Positions 44,002-52,126 of a stretch of DNA of 64,000 nt are shown piece after piece. Source of the stretch: Nocardia acididurans. Its GTDB lineage: Bacteria; Actinomycetota; Actinomycetes; Mycobacteriales; Mycobacteriaceae. The stretch lies in contig NZ_JAERRJ010000006.1 of NCBI RefSeq assembly GCF_016741815.1, positions 487,669 to 551,668 of the forward strand, given 5' to 3'. The notes beneath the pieces were generated by a model. It was not told the DNA's origin and searched no databases. It saw only the letters and a list, made by a program, of their open reading frames with translations. Both the position numbers and the translations under genes were made by a program. Each line of letters begins with the position of its first letter. Positions within the stretch are counted from its first letter, which is position 1.

Positions 44002-44037
44002 GGTCCCCTGGGGGGACCGAACGGTCCTCTGGGACCG
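44002..44037 (+). promoter_or_regulatory. Two small hairpins in the leader of the UPF0182 gene
   Basis: GGTCCCC/GGGGACC (44002-44018) and CGGTCC/GGACCG (44022-44037) lie side by side about 75 bp before the GTG. They may act in the 5-prime untranslated RNA. No known riboswitch pattern was recognised. Confidence 0.35.
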
Positions 44038-44112
44038 GAACTCATCATCGGACTGCGGCGCACCGACCGGTCTCCCGGCGCGGGCGCCGCCGGACCCTGG
44101 GAGAGTGGCATC

Positions 44113-47085
44113 GTGGGCATGCGCCCCCCGAGCGGCTTACCGACGCTGTCCCGACGCAGTCGCATACTGCTCGTCACAGCCCTGGTGCTGGCGGCTTTGT
44201 TACTGGTCGGGCCGCGTCTCACCGACGCGTACACCAACTGGCTGTGGTTCGGCGAGGTGGGATTCCGCAACGTCTTCACCACGGTGCTGCTGACCAGAAT
44301 CATTCTGTTCCTGATCGTCACCCTGGTGGTGGCGGCGATCATCTGGGTGGCGCTGTTCCTGGCCTACCGGTCGCGCCCGGTCTTCGTGCCGGTGGCCGGC
44401 CCGGGTGATCCCATCGCCCGCTACCGCACCACCGTCATGAGCAGGCTGCGCCTGTTCGGCCTCGGCATTCCGCTGATCATCGGCCTGCTGGCCGGTCTTG
44501 TCGCGCAGTCGAGTTGGGTGACGGTGCAGCTGTTCCTGCACGGCGGCGACTTCGGCGTGCAGGATCCGCAGTTCAATCTGGACGTCGGCTTCTACGCCTT
44601 CGATCTGCCGTTCTACCGCATGGTCCTGAACTGGCTGTTCGTCGCCGTGGTGATCGCGTTCTTCGCGAATCTGGTGACGCACTACGTCTTCGGCGGCCTG
44701 CGCCTGAGCGGCCGTGAGGGCACGCTGAGCACGGCGGCGCGGGTGCAGCTGGCGATCATCGCCGGAATCTTCGTGCTGCTCAAGGCGATCGCCTACTGGT
44801 TCGACCGGTACGCACTGCTGTTCAGCACCCGCAACGACAACTTCACCGGCGGTACGTACACCGATATCAACGCGGTGCTGCCCGCCAAGCTGATCCTGCT
44901 GTCCATAGCCGTCATCTGCGCCCTGGCGTTCTTCGCCGGAGTCGTCCTGCGCGACTTGCGGATTCCGGCCATGGCGGCGGCGCTGCTGGTGCTGTCCTCG
45001 GTGCTGGTGGGCGCGGTGTGGCCGCTGCTGGTGGAGCAGTTCTCGGTGCGCCCGAACGCGGCCACCAAGGAGAGCGCCTACATCGAGCGCAATATCGCGG
45101 CGACCCGGCAGGCGTACGGGATCACCGACGAGAGCGTGGAGTACAAGGAGTTCCCGGCCTCCGGTCAGCCGACCGGCACCGGCGGCGCGCTGTCCGCGGC
45201 GGACCAGGAGACCATCAAGAACATCCGCCTGCTGGATCCGAACCTGCTGACGCCGACCTTCACCCAGATGAAGCAGCGGCAGAACTTCTTCGGCTTCTCC
45301 GATCCGCTGGACATCGATCGCTACACGATCAACAACCAGGTGCAGGACTACATCGTCGGTGCGCGAGAACTGGTGCCGCAGAACCTGTCCGACAACCAGA
45401 AGGACTGGATCAACCGGCACACGGTCTACACGCACGGCAACGGTTTCGTGGCCGCGCCCGCCAACAAGGTGAACGAGGCCCCGCCGCAGGAGGCGCAGGC
45501 CGCCTCGGGCGCGAGCGGCGGCTTCGGCTACCCGGTGTTCGATGTGGACGGCAAGACGCTGGTCATCGACACCACGACCGCGCCGGACAATCAGGCCATC
45601 AAGGTCAGCCAGCCGCGCATCTACTACGGCGAGCTGATCTCGAAGACCGATGCCGACTACGCGATCGTGGGCGCGAATGGCCAGCCGGCGCGCGAGTACG
45701 ACATGGACAACGCGCGCTACTCCTACACCGGCAGCGGCGGCGTGCCGATCGGCAACTGGTTCAACCGGCTGGCGTTCGCGGCCAAGTACGCCGAGCGCAA
45801 CATTCTGTTCTCCAGTTCCATCGGTGAGGATTCGAAGATCATCTTCAATCGCGATCCGAAGGACCGGGTGCAGGAGGTCGCGCCGTGGCTGACCACCGAC
45901 GGTGATGTCTACCCGGCCGTCGTCGACGGCAAGATCCTGTGGATCGTGGACGCCTACACCACCCTCGACAACTACCCGTACGCCGAGCGCACCTCGCTCG
46001 ACGGCGTGGTGGAGGACAGCATCGACCAGACCACCGGTCGTCTGCTGCCGCGCAAGGAGGTCAGCTACATCCGCAACTCGGTGAAGGCCACCGTCGACGC
46101 CTACGACGGCACCGTCACCCTCTACGAGGTGGATCCCAAGGATCCGGTGCTGGCGGCGTGGCGGGGCGTCTTCCCGAACACGGTCAAGCCGATGAGCGAG
46201 ATCAGCACCGAGCTGCGGGCGCACTTCCGCTACCCGGAGGATCTGTTCAAAGTGCAGCGCGAGATGCTGTCGCGCTACCACGTGGACGATCCGCGCGAGT
46301 TCTTCAACGCCAACTCGTTCTGGTCGGTCCCCTCGGATCCGACGGTCGAGGGCGCGGGCAATGCGCATCAGCCGCCGTACTACGTGCTGATGGGCGATCA
46401 GAAGACGGGTAAGCCGGCCTTCCAGCTGACCAGCGCCATGGTGGGCTTCCGGCGGCAGTTCCTGTCGGCCTACATCTCCGCGGCCTCGGATCCCGAGAAC
46501 TACGGCAAGATAACCATTCTGAAGTTGCCGGGTGACTCGCAGACCGACGGTCCGCAGCAGACGCAGACCCGAATGACCAACGACCCCAGCGTCTCCAGTG
46601 AGCGCACGGTGCTCACCGGTGGCAATACCGCCAAGGTCAGGTACGGCAATCTGCTGACGCTGCCGATCGGGAACGGCCAGTTCCTGTACGCGGAGCCGTG
46701 GTATCTCGAAAGGGCCAGCGGCTCAGCGAATTCCGCGTCCTTCCCGCAGCTGGTGCGTGTGCTCACCACCTACGACGGCAAGCTCGGCTACGCGCCGACC
46801 TCCGCCGAGGCGCTGCGCGAGGTGGGCCTGGACGCCGGTAGCGCCACCACCGTCCCGCCCAACCAGGGCACGGTGAACAATCCGCCGAATCAGGGTGGGA
46901 CGCCGCCGAATCAGGGCACGGTCATCCCGCCCGCCACCACCGGCCGGGATGAGGCGGTCAAGCAGATCGACGCGGCGCTCAAGGCCGTCTCGGACGCACA
47001 GAAGTCCGGCGACCTGGCCGCCCTGGGCAAGGCGTTCGAGCAACTGCAAACCGCGATCAACGCCTACAACAAGTCGGGTGGGTAA
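44113..47085 (+). CDS. UPF0182 membrane protein
   Basis: A 990-residue protein matching UPF0182 (Rv3193c). The first third contains about seven membrane helices (LLVTALVLAALLLV, LFLIVTLVVAAIIWVALFL, and further segments up to residue 320). The large remainder is extracytoplasmic (WKYxx-type segments such as NNQVQDYIVGARELVP, YSYTGSGGVPIGNWFNR). A Pro/Asn/Gln/Gly linker with repeated PPNQG precedes a helical tail of about 55 residues. GGAGAG at 44099-44104 supports the GTG at 44113. Function unknown; the family is universal in this order. Confidence 0.92.
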   Translation: MGMRPPSGLPTLSRRSRILLVTALVLAALLLVGPRLTDAYTNWLWFGEVGFRNVFTTVLLTRIILFLIVTLVVAAIIWVALFLAYRSRPVFVPVAGPGDPIARYRTTVMSRLRLFGLGIPLIIGLLAGLVAQSSWVTVQLFLHGGDFGVQDPQFNLDVGFYAFDLPFYRMVLNWLFVAVVIAFFANLVTHYVFGGLRLSGREGTLSTAARVQLAIIAGIFVLLKAIAYWFDRYALLFSTRNDNFTGGTYTDINAVLPAKLILLSIAVICALAFFAGVVLRDLRIPAMAAALLVLSSVLVGAVWPLLVEQFSVRPNAATKESAYIERNIAATRQAYGITDESVEYKEFPASGQPTGTGGALSAADQETIKNIRLLDPNLLTPTFTQMKQRQNFFGFSDPLDIDRYTINNQVQDYIVGARELVPQNLSDNQKDWINRHTVYTHGNGFVAAPANKVNEAPPQEAQAASGASGGFGYPVFDVDGKTLVIDTTTAPDNQAIKVSQPRIYYGELISKTDADYAIVGANGQPAREYDMDNARYSYTGSGGVPIGNWFNRLAFAAKYAERNILFSSSIGEDSKIIFNRDPKDRVQEVAPWLTTDGDVYPAVVDGKILWIVDAYTTLDNYPYAERTSLDGVVEDSIDQTTGRLLPRKEVSYIRNSVKATVDAYDGTVTLYEVDPKDPVLAAWRGVFPNTVKPMSEISTELRAHFRYPEDLFKVQREMLSRYHVDDPREFFNANSFWSVPSDPTVEGAGNAHQPPYYVLMGDQKTGKPAFQLTSAMVGFRRQFLSAYISAASDPENYGKITILKLPGDSQTDGPQQTQTRMTNDPSVSSERTVLTGGNTAKVRYGNLLTLPIGNGQFLYAEPWYLERASGSANSASFPQLVRVLTTYDGKLGYAPTSAEALREVGLDAGSATTVPPNQGTVNNPPNQGGTPPNQGTVIPPATTGRDEAVKQIDAALKAVSDAQKSGDLAALGKAFEQLQTAINAYNKSGG

Positions 47086-47231
47086 TACCCAGGGTGACAA
47101 CTGATTTCGGGCGATCCGGGTAACTCACCGGGTACGTCCGAAATCGGTTCGGCTCTCGACCGCCGGCACGCGTGCTCAGCAGTCAACGGCTCTCGGCCGG
47201 GCGCTGAAGTCGCGGAGAGGCGGTACAGAAA

Positions 47232-47271
47232 GGCGCTGCCGTCTTCGTTGACGGCAGCGCCCTTCTTTTTC
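47232..47271. terminator. Bidirectional terminator between UPF0182 and rpf genes
   Basis: GGCGCTGCCGTC (47232-47243), loop TTCGTT, GACGGCAGCGCC (47250-47261), then CTTCTTTTTCT. A perfect 12-bp stem with a U-rich tail for the plus strand, between convergent genes. Confidence 0.9.
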
Positions 47272-47300
47272 TCCCGGTATGAAGAGAAAAAGCTGTGGTG

Positions 47301-47831
47301 TCAGCGACCCCAGGACTCGATGAGCGCGGCGTTCTGCTCGAGGATCTGGTTGTACTGCGGCTGGACGCCGAACTGGGTGGCCAGACCATCGGCAACCGCC
47401 TTGGCCTGATCGATCATGACCTGACGGTCGGTGGGGGCCACGACGGGAGCGGGCTCGGGGGCCACGACCTCGGGCTCGGGCTCGGAGGTGCCCTGACGCA
47501 GGTAGGCGCCGCAGGTGGGCCACGCGCCGACGCCCTGGCTGGCGAGCACGTTCTCCGCGACGCGGATCTGCTCGGCCTTGCTGGCCTGGTGCGCGTATCC
47601 GGTGCCGCCGTTGGCGACCCAGGTGCTGTGCGAGAACTGCAGGCCGCCGTAGTAGCCGTTGCCGGTGTTGATGGCCCAGTTGCCGCCCGATTCACACTGG
47701 GCGACGCCGTCCCAGTCGTGGGCCGGAGCGGCGGAAGCGGTTGCGGAGAAGCCGAACGGGACGGCAACAATGGCGCCGGCGACGGCCGCGAGGCCCAGGG
47801 CGCGGGTGTTGATCTTCCGGTTCTGTTTCAT
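47301..47831 (-). CDS. Resuscitation-promoting factor (secreted peptidoglycan transglycosylase)
   Basis: Secreted muralytic enzyme, 176 residues. A Sec signal peptide (residues 1 to about 34, ending SATASA) precedes the Rpf domain. Cys46 and a later Cys (AWPTCGAYL) form the domain disulfide, and Glu47 in AQCESGGNWAINTGNGYYGG is the catalytic acid. A Pro/Val/Glu-rich linker and a helical end follow, with no LysM domain. A long leader with a probable c-di-AMP riboswitch and two CRP sites upstream suggest control by both cAMP and c-di-AMP signals. Confidence 0.94.
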   Translation of the reverse strand: MKQNRKINTRALGLAAVAGAIVAVPFGFSATASAAPAHDWDGVAQCESGGNWAINTGNGYYGGLQFSHSTWVANGGTGYAHQASKAEQIRVAENVLASQGVGAWPTCGAYLRQGTSEPEPEVVAPEPAPVVAPTDRQVMIDQAKAVADGLATQFGVQPQYNQILEQNAALIESWGR

Positions 47832-47864
47832 GGCGATGTCCCTCCCTGTGCCCACCTACCAGGC

Positions 47865-48025
47865 CGAATGCTCGCCTTCCCTGCCCCCAGGAGGTTGGGG
47901 TACCACGACCGCGGGGCAGGGTTGCCGGTGTGCAGCGGTTCGGGTCGGAGCCCATCACAGGTTTGATCCGGGCCGCTCCTGACGATAACGACCAAATCTC
48001 GGCAGATCACGTCTTGATAACTCTG
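47865..48025 (-). promoter_or_regulatory. Probable c-di-AMP (ydaO-type) riboswitch in the rpf leader
   Basis: The minus-strand leader contains GCTCCGACCCGAAC followed by a CACACCGGCAACC segment, resembling the conserved 3-prime half of ydaO elements found before actinobacterial rpf genes. GGAGC/GCTCC (47947-47951 with 47974-47978) and CCCTGCCCC/GGGGCAGGG (47913-47921 with 47879-47887) can pair, the latter as a possible expression platform. Recognition is from memory of the consensus, without a covariance model. Confidence 0.5.
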
Positions 48026-48119
48026 GAATTGCATGAAGCGAATAACCCGGAAATCGGCATTCATGCAGGCTGGCTATGCTGTATTTGGAAATCCCGGACG
48101 GTCTGTTATGCATCCGTGA

Positions 48120-48158
48120 TGTGATGTATATCACGACGAAATTGTGAACCAGCTCACG
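48120..48158. promoter_or_regulatory. Two CRP-type binding sites upstream of rpf
   Basis: TGTGATGTATATCACG (48120-48135) and TGTGAACCAGCTCACG (48143-48158) each fit TGTGA-N6-TCAC. Their centres are 23 bp apart. They lie about 300 bp before the rpf start and about 155 bp before the first tRNA. CRP control of rpfA is known in M. tuberculosis. Confidence 0.75.
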
Positions 48159-48269
48159 TTTCGCCCGAAACAGACTGTCAACGCGCGTGAACACCTCGCC
48201 CCGAACCTCTCGAGATGCCTGCTTCGAAGATCGTCTTCGCATCCGAGAAACACACTCTGACCGGCTGAT

Positions 48270-48299
48270 TTGCAAGTTCTACGCACCCGTGTGTAATGT
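48270..48299 (+). promoter_or_regulatory. Promoter of the first initiator tRNA gene
   Basis: TTGCAA (48270-48275) and TAATGT (48294-48299) with an 18-base spacer, 12 bases before the tRNA. The second copy has TAGGGT at 48954-48959 in the equivalent place. Confidence 0.6.
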
Positions 48300-48311
48300 C
48301 GTGTTCACCGA

Positions 48312-48385
48312 CGCGGGGTGGAGCAGCTCGGTAGCTCGCTGGGCTCATAACCCAGAGGTCGCAGGTTCAAATCCTGTCCCCGCTA
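48312..48385 (+). tRNA. Initiator tRNA-Met (anticodon CAT), copy 1
   Basis: Folds as a complete tRNA of 74 bases without encoded CCA. Anticodon stem CTGGG/CCAG with CTCATAA loop gives CAT. Three consecutive G-C pairs in that stem and the C-T mismatch at positions 1 and 72 mark an initiator. The T-arm is GCAGG TTCAAAT CCTGT. Identical to the copy at 48972. Confidence 0.95.
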
Positions 48386-48390
48386 CTACA

Positions 48391-48421
48391 GAAGGCCCCG
48401 GAACCTGGTTCCGGGGCCTTC
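48391..48421. terminator. Terminator behind the first initiator tRNA
   Basis: AAGGCCCCGGAACC (48392-48405) and GGTTCCGGGGCCTT (48407-48420) are perfect complements, followed by CTCTTT. It also faces the end of the convergent SRPBCC gene. Confidence 0.88.
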
Positions 48422-48435
48422 TCTTTGATGCGGAC

Positions 48436-48867
48436 TCAGCCGTAAAGCTGTACGAACTTGTCCAGTGATCGTTCGACGTCCCCGCGCAATGCGCGGGCGA
48501 CCGCCGAGCCGATGGGACCGAAAAGCGGTGCGCCGCCGAGGTCGAAATCGGCGGTCACCTTGGACCCGCTCGCGCTCGGCGCGACCCGCAACTCGATCCC
48601 GAACTTGGTCCCGCCGATTCCGGATCCGGTGAGCACGAGCCGATTCGGCGGTTCGGCCGTCTTCACGGTCCAGGTGACTCGATTCCGGAATCCCTTCACC
48701 GTGGCCACCCCCACCAGCCGCGTCCCCGGCGTGAGTCCCTCGGGCACCGGCCCGCGCCACCCCTCGTGCAGGGTCAGCCACTTGTCCAGCTCGGGCAGGT
48801 CCGAGGCATGCGCCCAGGCCTGCTCGGGCGGAATCGGAACATCAACAGAAACCTTCAGCTTCGCCAC
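48436..48867 (-). CDS. SRPBCC-fold protein (polyketide cyclase/START-like)
   Basis: A 143-residue protein from GTG 48867 (AKLKVSVDVPIPPEQAWAHA). The start, the DLPELDKWLTLHEGWRG segment and the last amphipathic helix (ARALRGDVERSLDKFVQLYG) are typical of the SRPBCC ligand-binding fold used in lipid or polyketide binding. No catalytic residues can be assigned. It lies between the two identical initiator tRNA genes on the opposite strand. Confidence 0.82.
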   Translation of the reverse strand: MAKLKVSVDVPIPPEQAWAHASDLPELDKWLTLHEGWRGPVPEGLTPGTRLVGVATVKGFRNRVTWTVKTAEPPNRLVLTGSGIGGTKFGIELRVAPSASGSKVTADFDLGGAPLFGPIGSAVARALRGDVERSLDKFVQLYG

Positions 48868-48971
48868 AGACCCGATGGTATCTGTGACACGATGTAGCAA
48901 TATCCCCCCACCCCCTCTGACCACACGATTAGGTTCTTCCACCCGCCCCTGTGTAGGGTTGTTCTCACCGA

Positions 48972-49045
48972 CGCGGGGTGGAGCAGCTCGGTAGCTCGCT
49001 GGGCTCATAACCCAGAGGTCGCAGGTTCAAATCCTGTCCCCGCTA
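48972..49045 (+). tRNA. Initiator tRNA-Met (anticodon CAT), copy 2
   Basis: Base-for-base identical to the tRNA at 48312 over 74 positions, with the same initiator features. An integrase gene pointing toward it ends 87 bp downstream, so this tRNA is the likely chromosomal attachment site of the island to its right. Confidence 0.95.
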
Positions 49046-49052
49046 CTAGGGA

Positions 49053-49086
49053 AACGGCCCGGAACCAACTGGTTCCGGGCCGTTTT
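49053..49086 (+). terminator. Terminator behind the second initiator tRNA
   Basis: AACGGCCCGGAACC (49053-49066), loop AACT, GGTTCCGGGCCGTT (49071-49084), then TT. A perfect 14-bp stem. Confidence 0.88.
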
Positions 49087-49094
49087 CGCGTTCA

Positions 49095-49125
49095 TTTGGC
49101 ATCACGTTTGGCATCATTAGCCAAA
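49095..49125. repeat. Direct repeats TTTGGCATCA next to the integrase gene
   Basis: TTTGGCATCA at 49095-49104 and again at 49107-49116, 12 bp apart, followed by CCAAA at 49121-49125. They lie between the tRNA terminator and the integrase stop, where recombinase or excisionase arm sites are expected. Confidence 0.5.
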
Positions 49126-49132
49126 CTCAGTT

Positions 49133-50464
49133 TCATGGGTTCGATGCTGTCTCCGGTGTTCTGCGGCGTCCCAGCATGTATGCGGCGGCGCGAGCGGCGG
49201 CGTCTTCGTCCTGGCCGGGCAGGACGTGTTGGTAGACGCTCATGGTGAAGGCCACGTCCGCATGGCCGATGCGCTGGCTGACGACCTTCGGGTTGATTCC
49301 GGCGCGCAGGGCTCCGGTGACGTAGGTGTGGCGCAGGTCGTAGAAGCGGATCTCGGGCAGTCCAGCCTCCGCGGCCAGTCGTTTGAACCGCTCCCGGATT
49401 GAATCGGGGTGCACGGGGCGGCCGTCTTCATAGGTGAAGACCAGGTCGGTGTCGCGGAAGTCGTCACCATAGAGCGCGCGTTCGGCGTCCTGGATGGCTT
49501 TCCATACGCGGAGGGCGTCAACGGTCTCCTCATCGAGGGCTATCAGACGTTCTGAGTCTTCGGTCTTGACCTGAGCGTCCTGCGCTCGTCCGGCCACGAC
49601 TACCCGACCTTGATGGACAGAAAGTGTTCCGGCGTCAAGATCCAGGGAAGGCCAACGGATTCCACAGATCTCGGCCCGCCGCAGACCGGTAGTCAACTCC
49701 AGCCGGAAAAGCGCATAGAACCGGTCGAAGCAGATGCTGTCCATGAATCGGGTGGCTTGTTCCGGGGTCCATACCGGCCGCCGCACCCGGGCCACGCGGG
49801 GTGGCTTCGCGTCGTCTGCCGGGTTGTCGACAAGGTACTTCCATGCAACCGCATCGACCAGTGCTCGATGGATCGCGAGGTGGATGTTGCGGACGGTTTT
49901 GGGCTCCAGGCCAGCGGGTTTCGGGGTGGGTATCCGTCCGGCTTTGTAGCGGCGTACAGCGGTACGGGCGGCATGGATGGTGACGCCGCAGGCGTCGGTG
50001 ATCTCACGTGGCGTGGGCTGGTGGCCGCGCTTGGTTGCTTTGGTCCAGTACTCGTACATGCGAATGTTGTTGTCGGGCTTGATGCGTCCATCGGTGAGGA
50101 GTTGGGTGTAGAACTTCACCAGTATCGGGGCGGTCAACTTCTGCAGCTCACCGTCGCCGAGGCGGGGGACGACGTAGGCATGGACGTACGCCTGCCAGTT
50201 GTCGTACGTGGTGGCGTCAACCAGCATCTTGATCGCAGGCAGCCACTCCTCGACGAAAAACGCCCGGACGGTGATCTTCGAGGGCTTCACGCGCTTGTTC
50301 TGTTCGACGGCCTTGATCGCGTTCCGGCAGGCCGCCCAGGCTTCCTTCTCGGTGGCGAACCCGCCCTTGGTGTCGAAGTCGGGTTTTCCGTCTGGCCCCT
50401 TCTCTGGGAGCCGGAACTGGTAGTACCAGGTTTTGCCGCGCTTGCGGACGTGCCCTTGTTTCAT
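49133..50464 (-). CDS. Tyrosine recombinase (phage-type integrase)
   Basis: Site-specific integrase, 443 residues. The N-terminal part (KRGKTWYYQFRLPEKGPDG) is an arm-binding/AP2-like region, then a core-binding SAM-like domain. The catalytic domain shows Arg in TGLRRAEICGIRW, Lys in KTEDSERLIAL, box II YDLRHTYVTGAL, and the nucleophile Tyr in FTMSVYQHVLPG. It is coupled by a four-base overlap to the upstream excisionase and sits right beside a tRNA-fMet gene. This is the layout of an integrated mobile island of the pSAM2/actinobacterial ICE kind. Confidence 0.95.
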   Translation of the reverse strand: MKQGHVRKRGKTWYYQFRLPEKGPDGKPDFDTKGGFATEKEAWAACRNAIKAVEQNKRVKPSKITVRAFFVEEWLPAIKMLVDATTYDNWQAYVHAYVVPRLGDGELQKLTAPILVKFYTQLLTDGRIKPDNNIRMYEYWTKATKRGHQPTPREITDACGVTIHAARTAVRRYKAGRIPTPKPAGLEPKTVRNIHLAIHRALVDAVAWKYLVDNPADDAKPPRVARVRRPVWTPEQATRFMDSICFDRFYALFRLELTTGLRRAEICGIRWPSLDLDAGTLSVHQGRVVVAGRAQDAQVKTEDSERLIALDEETVDALRVWKAIQDAERALYGDDFRDTDLVFTYEDGRPVHPDSIRERFKRLAAEAGLPEIRFYDLRHTYVTGALRAGINPKVVSQRIGHADVAFTMSVYQHVLPGQDEDAAARAAAYMLGRRRTPETASNP

Positions 50465-50691
50465 GCTGCGGCCTCCCCGAGCTCGTCCTGCTCGAGCATC
50501 GCCTGCAGCCGGGCAGTGACGATGTAGACCCGTCCGCCCATGCGTTTGATTGGGAGCTCGCCGGACTCAGCAAGCCGATAGCCTGCCGAGCGGCTGATCC
50601 CGAGCAGCAGTGCAGCTCTGGGCACAGACAGTAGAAGCGGAAGCGATTCCCACCGGTCGCGGGAGGTGGTGTCCGGTTCGATGTCGGGCAT
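50461..50691 (-). CDS. Excisionase / AlpA-type helix-turn-helix protein
   Basis: A 76-residue DNA-binding protein (LLSVPRAALLLGISRSAGYRLAESGELPIKRMGGRVYIVTARL), the MerR-like winged helix of Xis and AlpA proteins that bend DNA and direct excision. The ATG at 50691 gives the normal length. The stop overlaps the integrase start (ATGA), so the two are made together. The 293-bp gap upstream to the ars operon contains no convincing gene. Confidence 0.88.
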   Translation of the reverse strand: MPDIEPDTTSRDRWESLPLLLSVPRAALLLGISRSAGYRLAESGELPIKRMGGRVYIVTARLQAMLEQDELGEAAA

Positions 50692-50955
50692 GGTCGCATC
50701 CTTCGGTCGGGTGCAGGATCGGCTGGTTGCCGTTGCGGCTGGATATGGACCCTCCGTTGCGTTCGTTGGGTCAAGCGCCTCGTACACGAACGGTTGCTTG
50801 AACCTGGGCACTCTGTAACTGGTGGCAAAGGTGCTGTTTATCCCCTCCTCTGTCGGTCACGGTTGGGCATCCGTGGTGTGGATGGATCGGGGAGTTGCCC
50901 GACGCTCTCGCCGGCGGTGCGAGTGCGGCCAGGCTTACTGGTTGTTCGCTTGCCT

Positions 50956-50976
50956 TTGAATTCAATAGGTGTCAAT
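50956..50976 (+). promoter_or_regulatory. Candidate ArsR operator before the first ars operon
   Basis: Palindrome TTGAATTCAA (50956-50965) overlaps TCAAT at 50962-50966, and a second TCAAT follows one helical turn later (50972-50976), nine bases before the GTG of arsR. TCAAT half-sites also occur at the other ArsR-type control region near 57050. Confidence 0.5.
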
Positions 50977-50984
50977 ATCGACGA

Positions 50985-51374
50985 GTGTCTAAGTCAGGTC
51001 TGCCGATCGTTGCGGTCTCCGAACCGTCGTGCGAGGTCACGTCCATGACGCGGGAGCCGTTGACGGTCGAAGCTGCAGCGCGGATGTCGGTCATGTTCAA
51101 AGCGCTCGCGGATCCGATCCGTTTGCGGTTGCTCAGCATGGTTGCCAGCCACGTCGGGCAGGAAGCGTGCGTATGCGACCTGTCGAGTGGGTTCGACGTC
51201 AGCCAGCCCACCATTTCGCATCATCTGAAGGTGTTACGTGAAGCGGGTCTGTTGAGCAGCGAGCGCCGGGCGTCGTGGGTGTACTACCGGGTCGAACCAG
51301 CTGCCTTGCAGCAGCTTTCGCAGCTGCTCGACGCTCCTGAGTCTGAGTCTGAGTCTGAGGCGGTCGGGCGATGA
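50985..51374 (+). CDS. arsR: ArsR-family arsenite-responsive repressor
   Basis: Winged-helix repressor released by trivalent arsenic, 129 residues from GTG 50985. The dimer contains ALADPIRLRLL, the metalloid site in ACVCDLS, and the recognition helix VSQPTISHHLKVLREAG. The C-terminus ends in a short ESESESE repeat. It is first in an operon with aquaporin, arsC, arsD and arsA, and overlaps the aquaporin start by four bases. The frame runs upstream to 50895, but this start lets the candidate operator lie outside the gene. Confidence 0.92.
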   Translation: MSKSGLPIVAVSEPSCEVTSMTREPLTVEAAARMSVMFKALADPIRLRLLSMVASHVGQEACVCDLSSGFDVSQPTISHHLKVLREAGLLSSERRASWVYYRVEPAALQQLSQLLDAPESESESEAVGR

Positions 51375-52111
51375 ACGGTCTTGCGCGCAAGTTGGTGGCC
51401 GAGTTCCTCGGCACCGCTCTGCTGGTCGCGGTGGTCGTCGGTTCCGGCATCGCCGCACAGCAACTGTCGCCTGGGAATGTCGGATTGCAGTTGCTCGAGA
51501 ACTCGACGGCGACGGTCTTCGGCCTGGCGGTGCTGATCCTGGTGTTCGGCCCGGTCTCGGGCGCGCACTTCAATCCGGTGGTGTCGGCGGCGGACTGGCT
51601 GCTCGGTCGTCGCCAGGGCACCGGCCTCAGTGCCACCGAGCTCGTCAGCTATATCCCGGCGCAGGTGGCCGGTGGTGTGGTGGGCTCAGTGCTGGCCAAT
51701 GCCATGTTCGATCTGAGCGTATTCCAGATCTCGACGCATGATCGCATCACGAGCGGGCACCTGCTCGGCGAGGTGGTAGCGACCGCAGGGCTGATTGCGG
51801 TGATCTTCGCGCTGGCGCGGAGTGGTCGCGCCGCGTTGTCGGCTGCGACGGTGGGCGCGTATATCGGTGCGGCGTACTGGTTCACGAGTTCGACTTCGTT
51901 CGCGAACCCCGCGGTGACCATCGGACGAATCTTCTCCGATACCTTCGCCGGTATCGCGCCCGGCTCGGTGCTCGGGTATATCGCCGCGCAGATCCTCGGA
52001 GCGGCACTGGGATTGGCGGCTATCACCTGGCTGTACCCCGGCAGCGCCGCAACTGCCGACAACGTGACCGTGCCGCACGAGTCGGCCGAACAGCTTCCCG
52101 CTTCCTCCTGA
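51371..52111 (+). CDS. Aquaporin-family (MIP) channel in the ars operon
   Basis: Six-helix major intrinsic protein, 246 residues. Both pore motifs are visible: NPV in AHFNPVVSAADW and NPA in FANPAVTIGRIF; the first carries Val instead of Ala. Aquaglyceroporins conduct As(OH)3, and AqpS replaces the ArsB pump in the Sinorhizobium ars operon, so efflux of arsenite or methylarsenite made inside is the likely role. Here it stands where arsB or acr3 would be expected, directly before arsC, arsD and arsA. Confidence 0.9.
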   Translation: MNGLARKLVAEFLGTALLVAVVVGSGIAAQQLSPGNVGLQLLENSTATVFGLAVLILVFGPVSGAHFNPVVSAADWLLGRRQGTGLSATELVSYIPAQVAGGVVGSVLANAMFDLSVFQISTHDRITSGHLLGEVVATAGLIAVIFALARSGRAALSAATVGAYIGAAYWFTSSTSFANPAVTIGRIFSDTFAGIAPGSVLGYIAAQILGAALGLAAITWLYPGSAATADNVTVPHESAEQLPASS

Positions 52112-52126
52112 AAGGACCTCTCACCC

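Noticed and set aside
48312..49045. The two tRNA copies as attL and attR of a small element
   Set aside because: Whole tRNAs with separate promoters are repeated, and the 586 bp between them contain only one ordinary gene and no recombinase.
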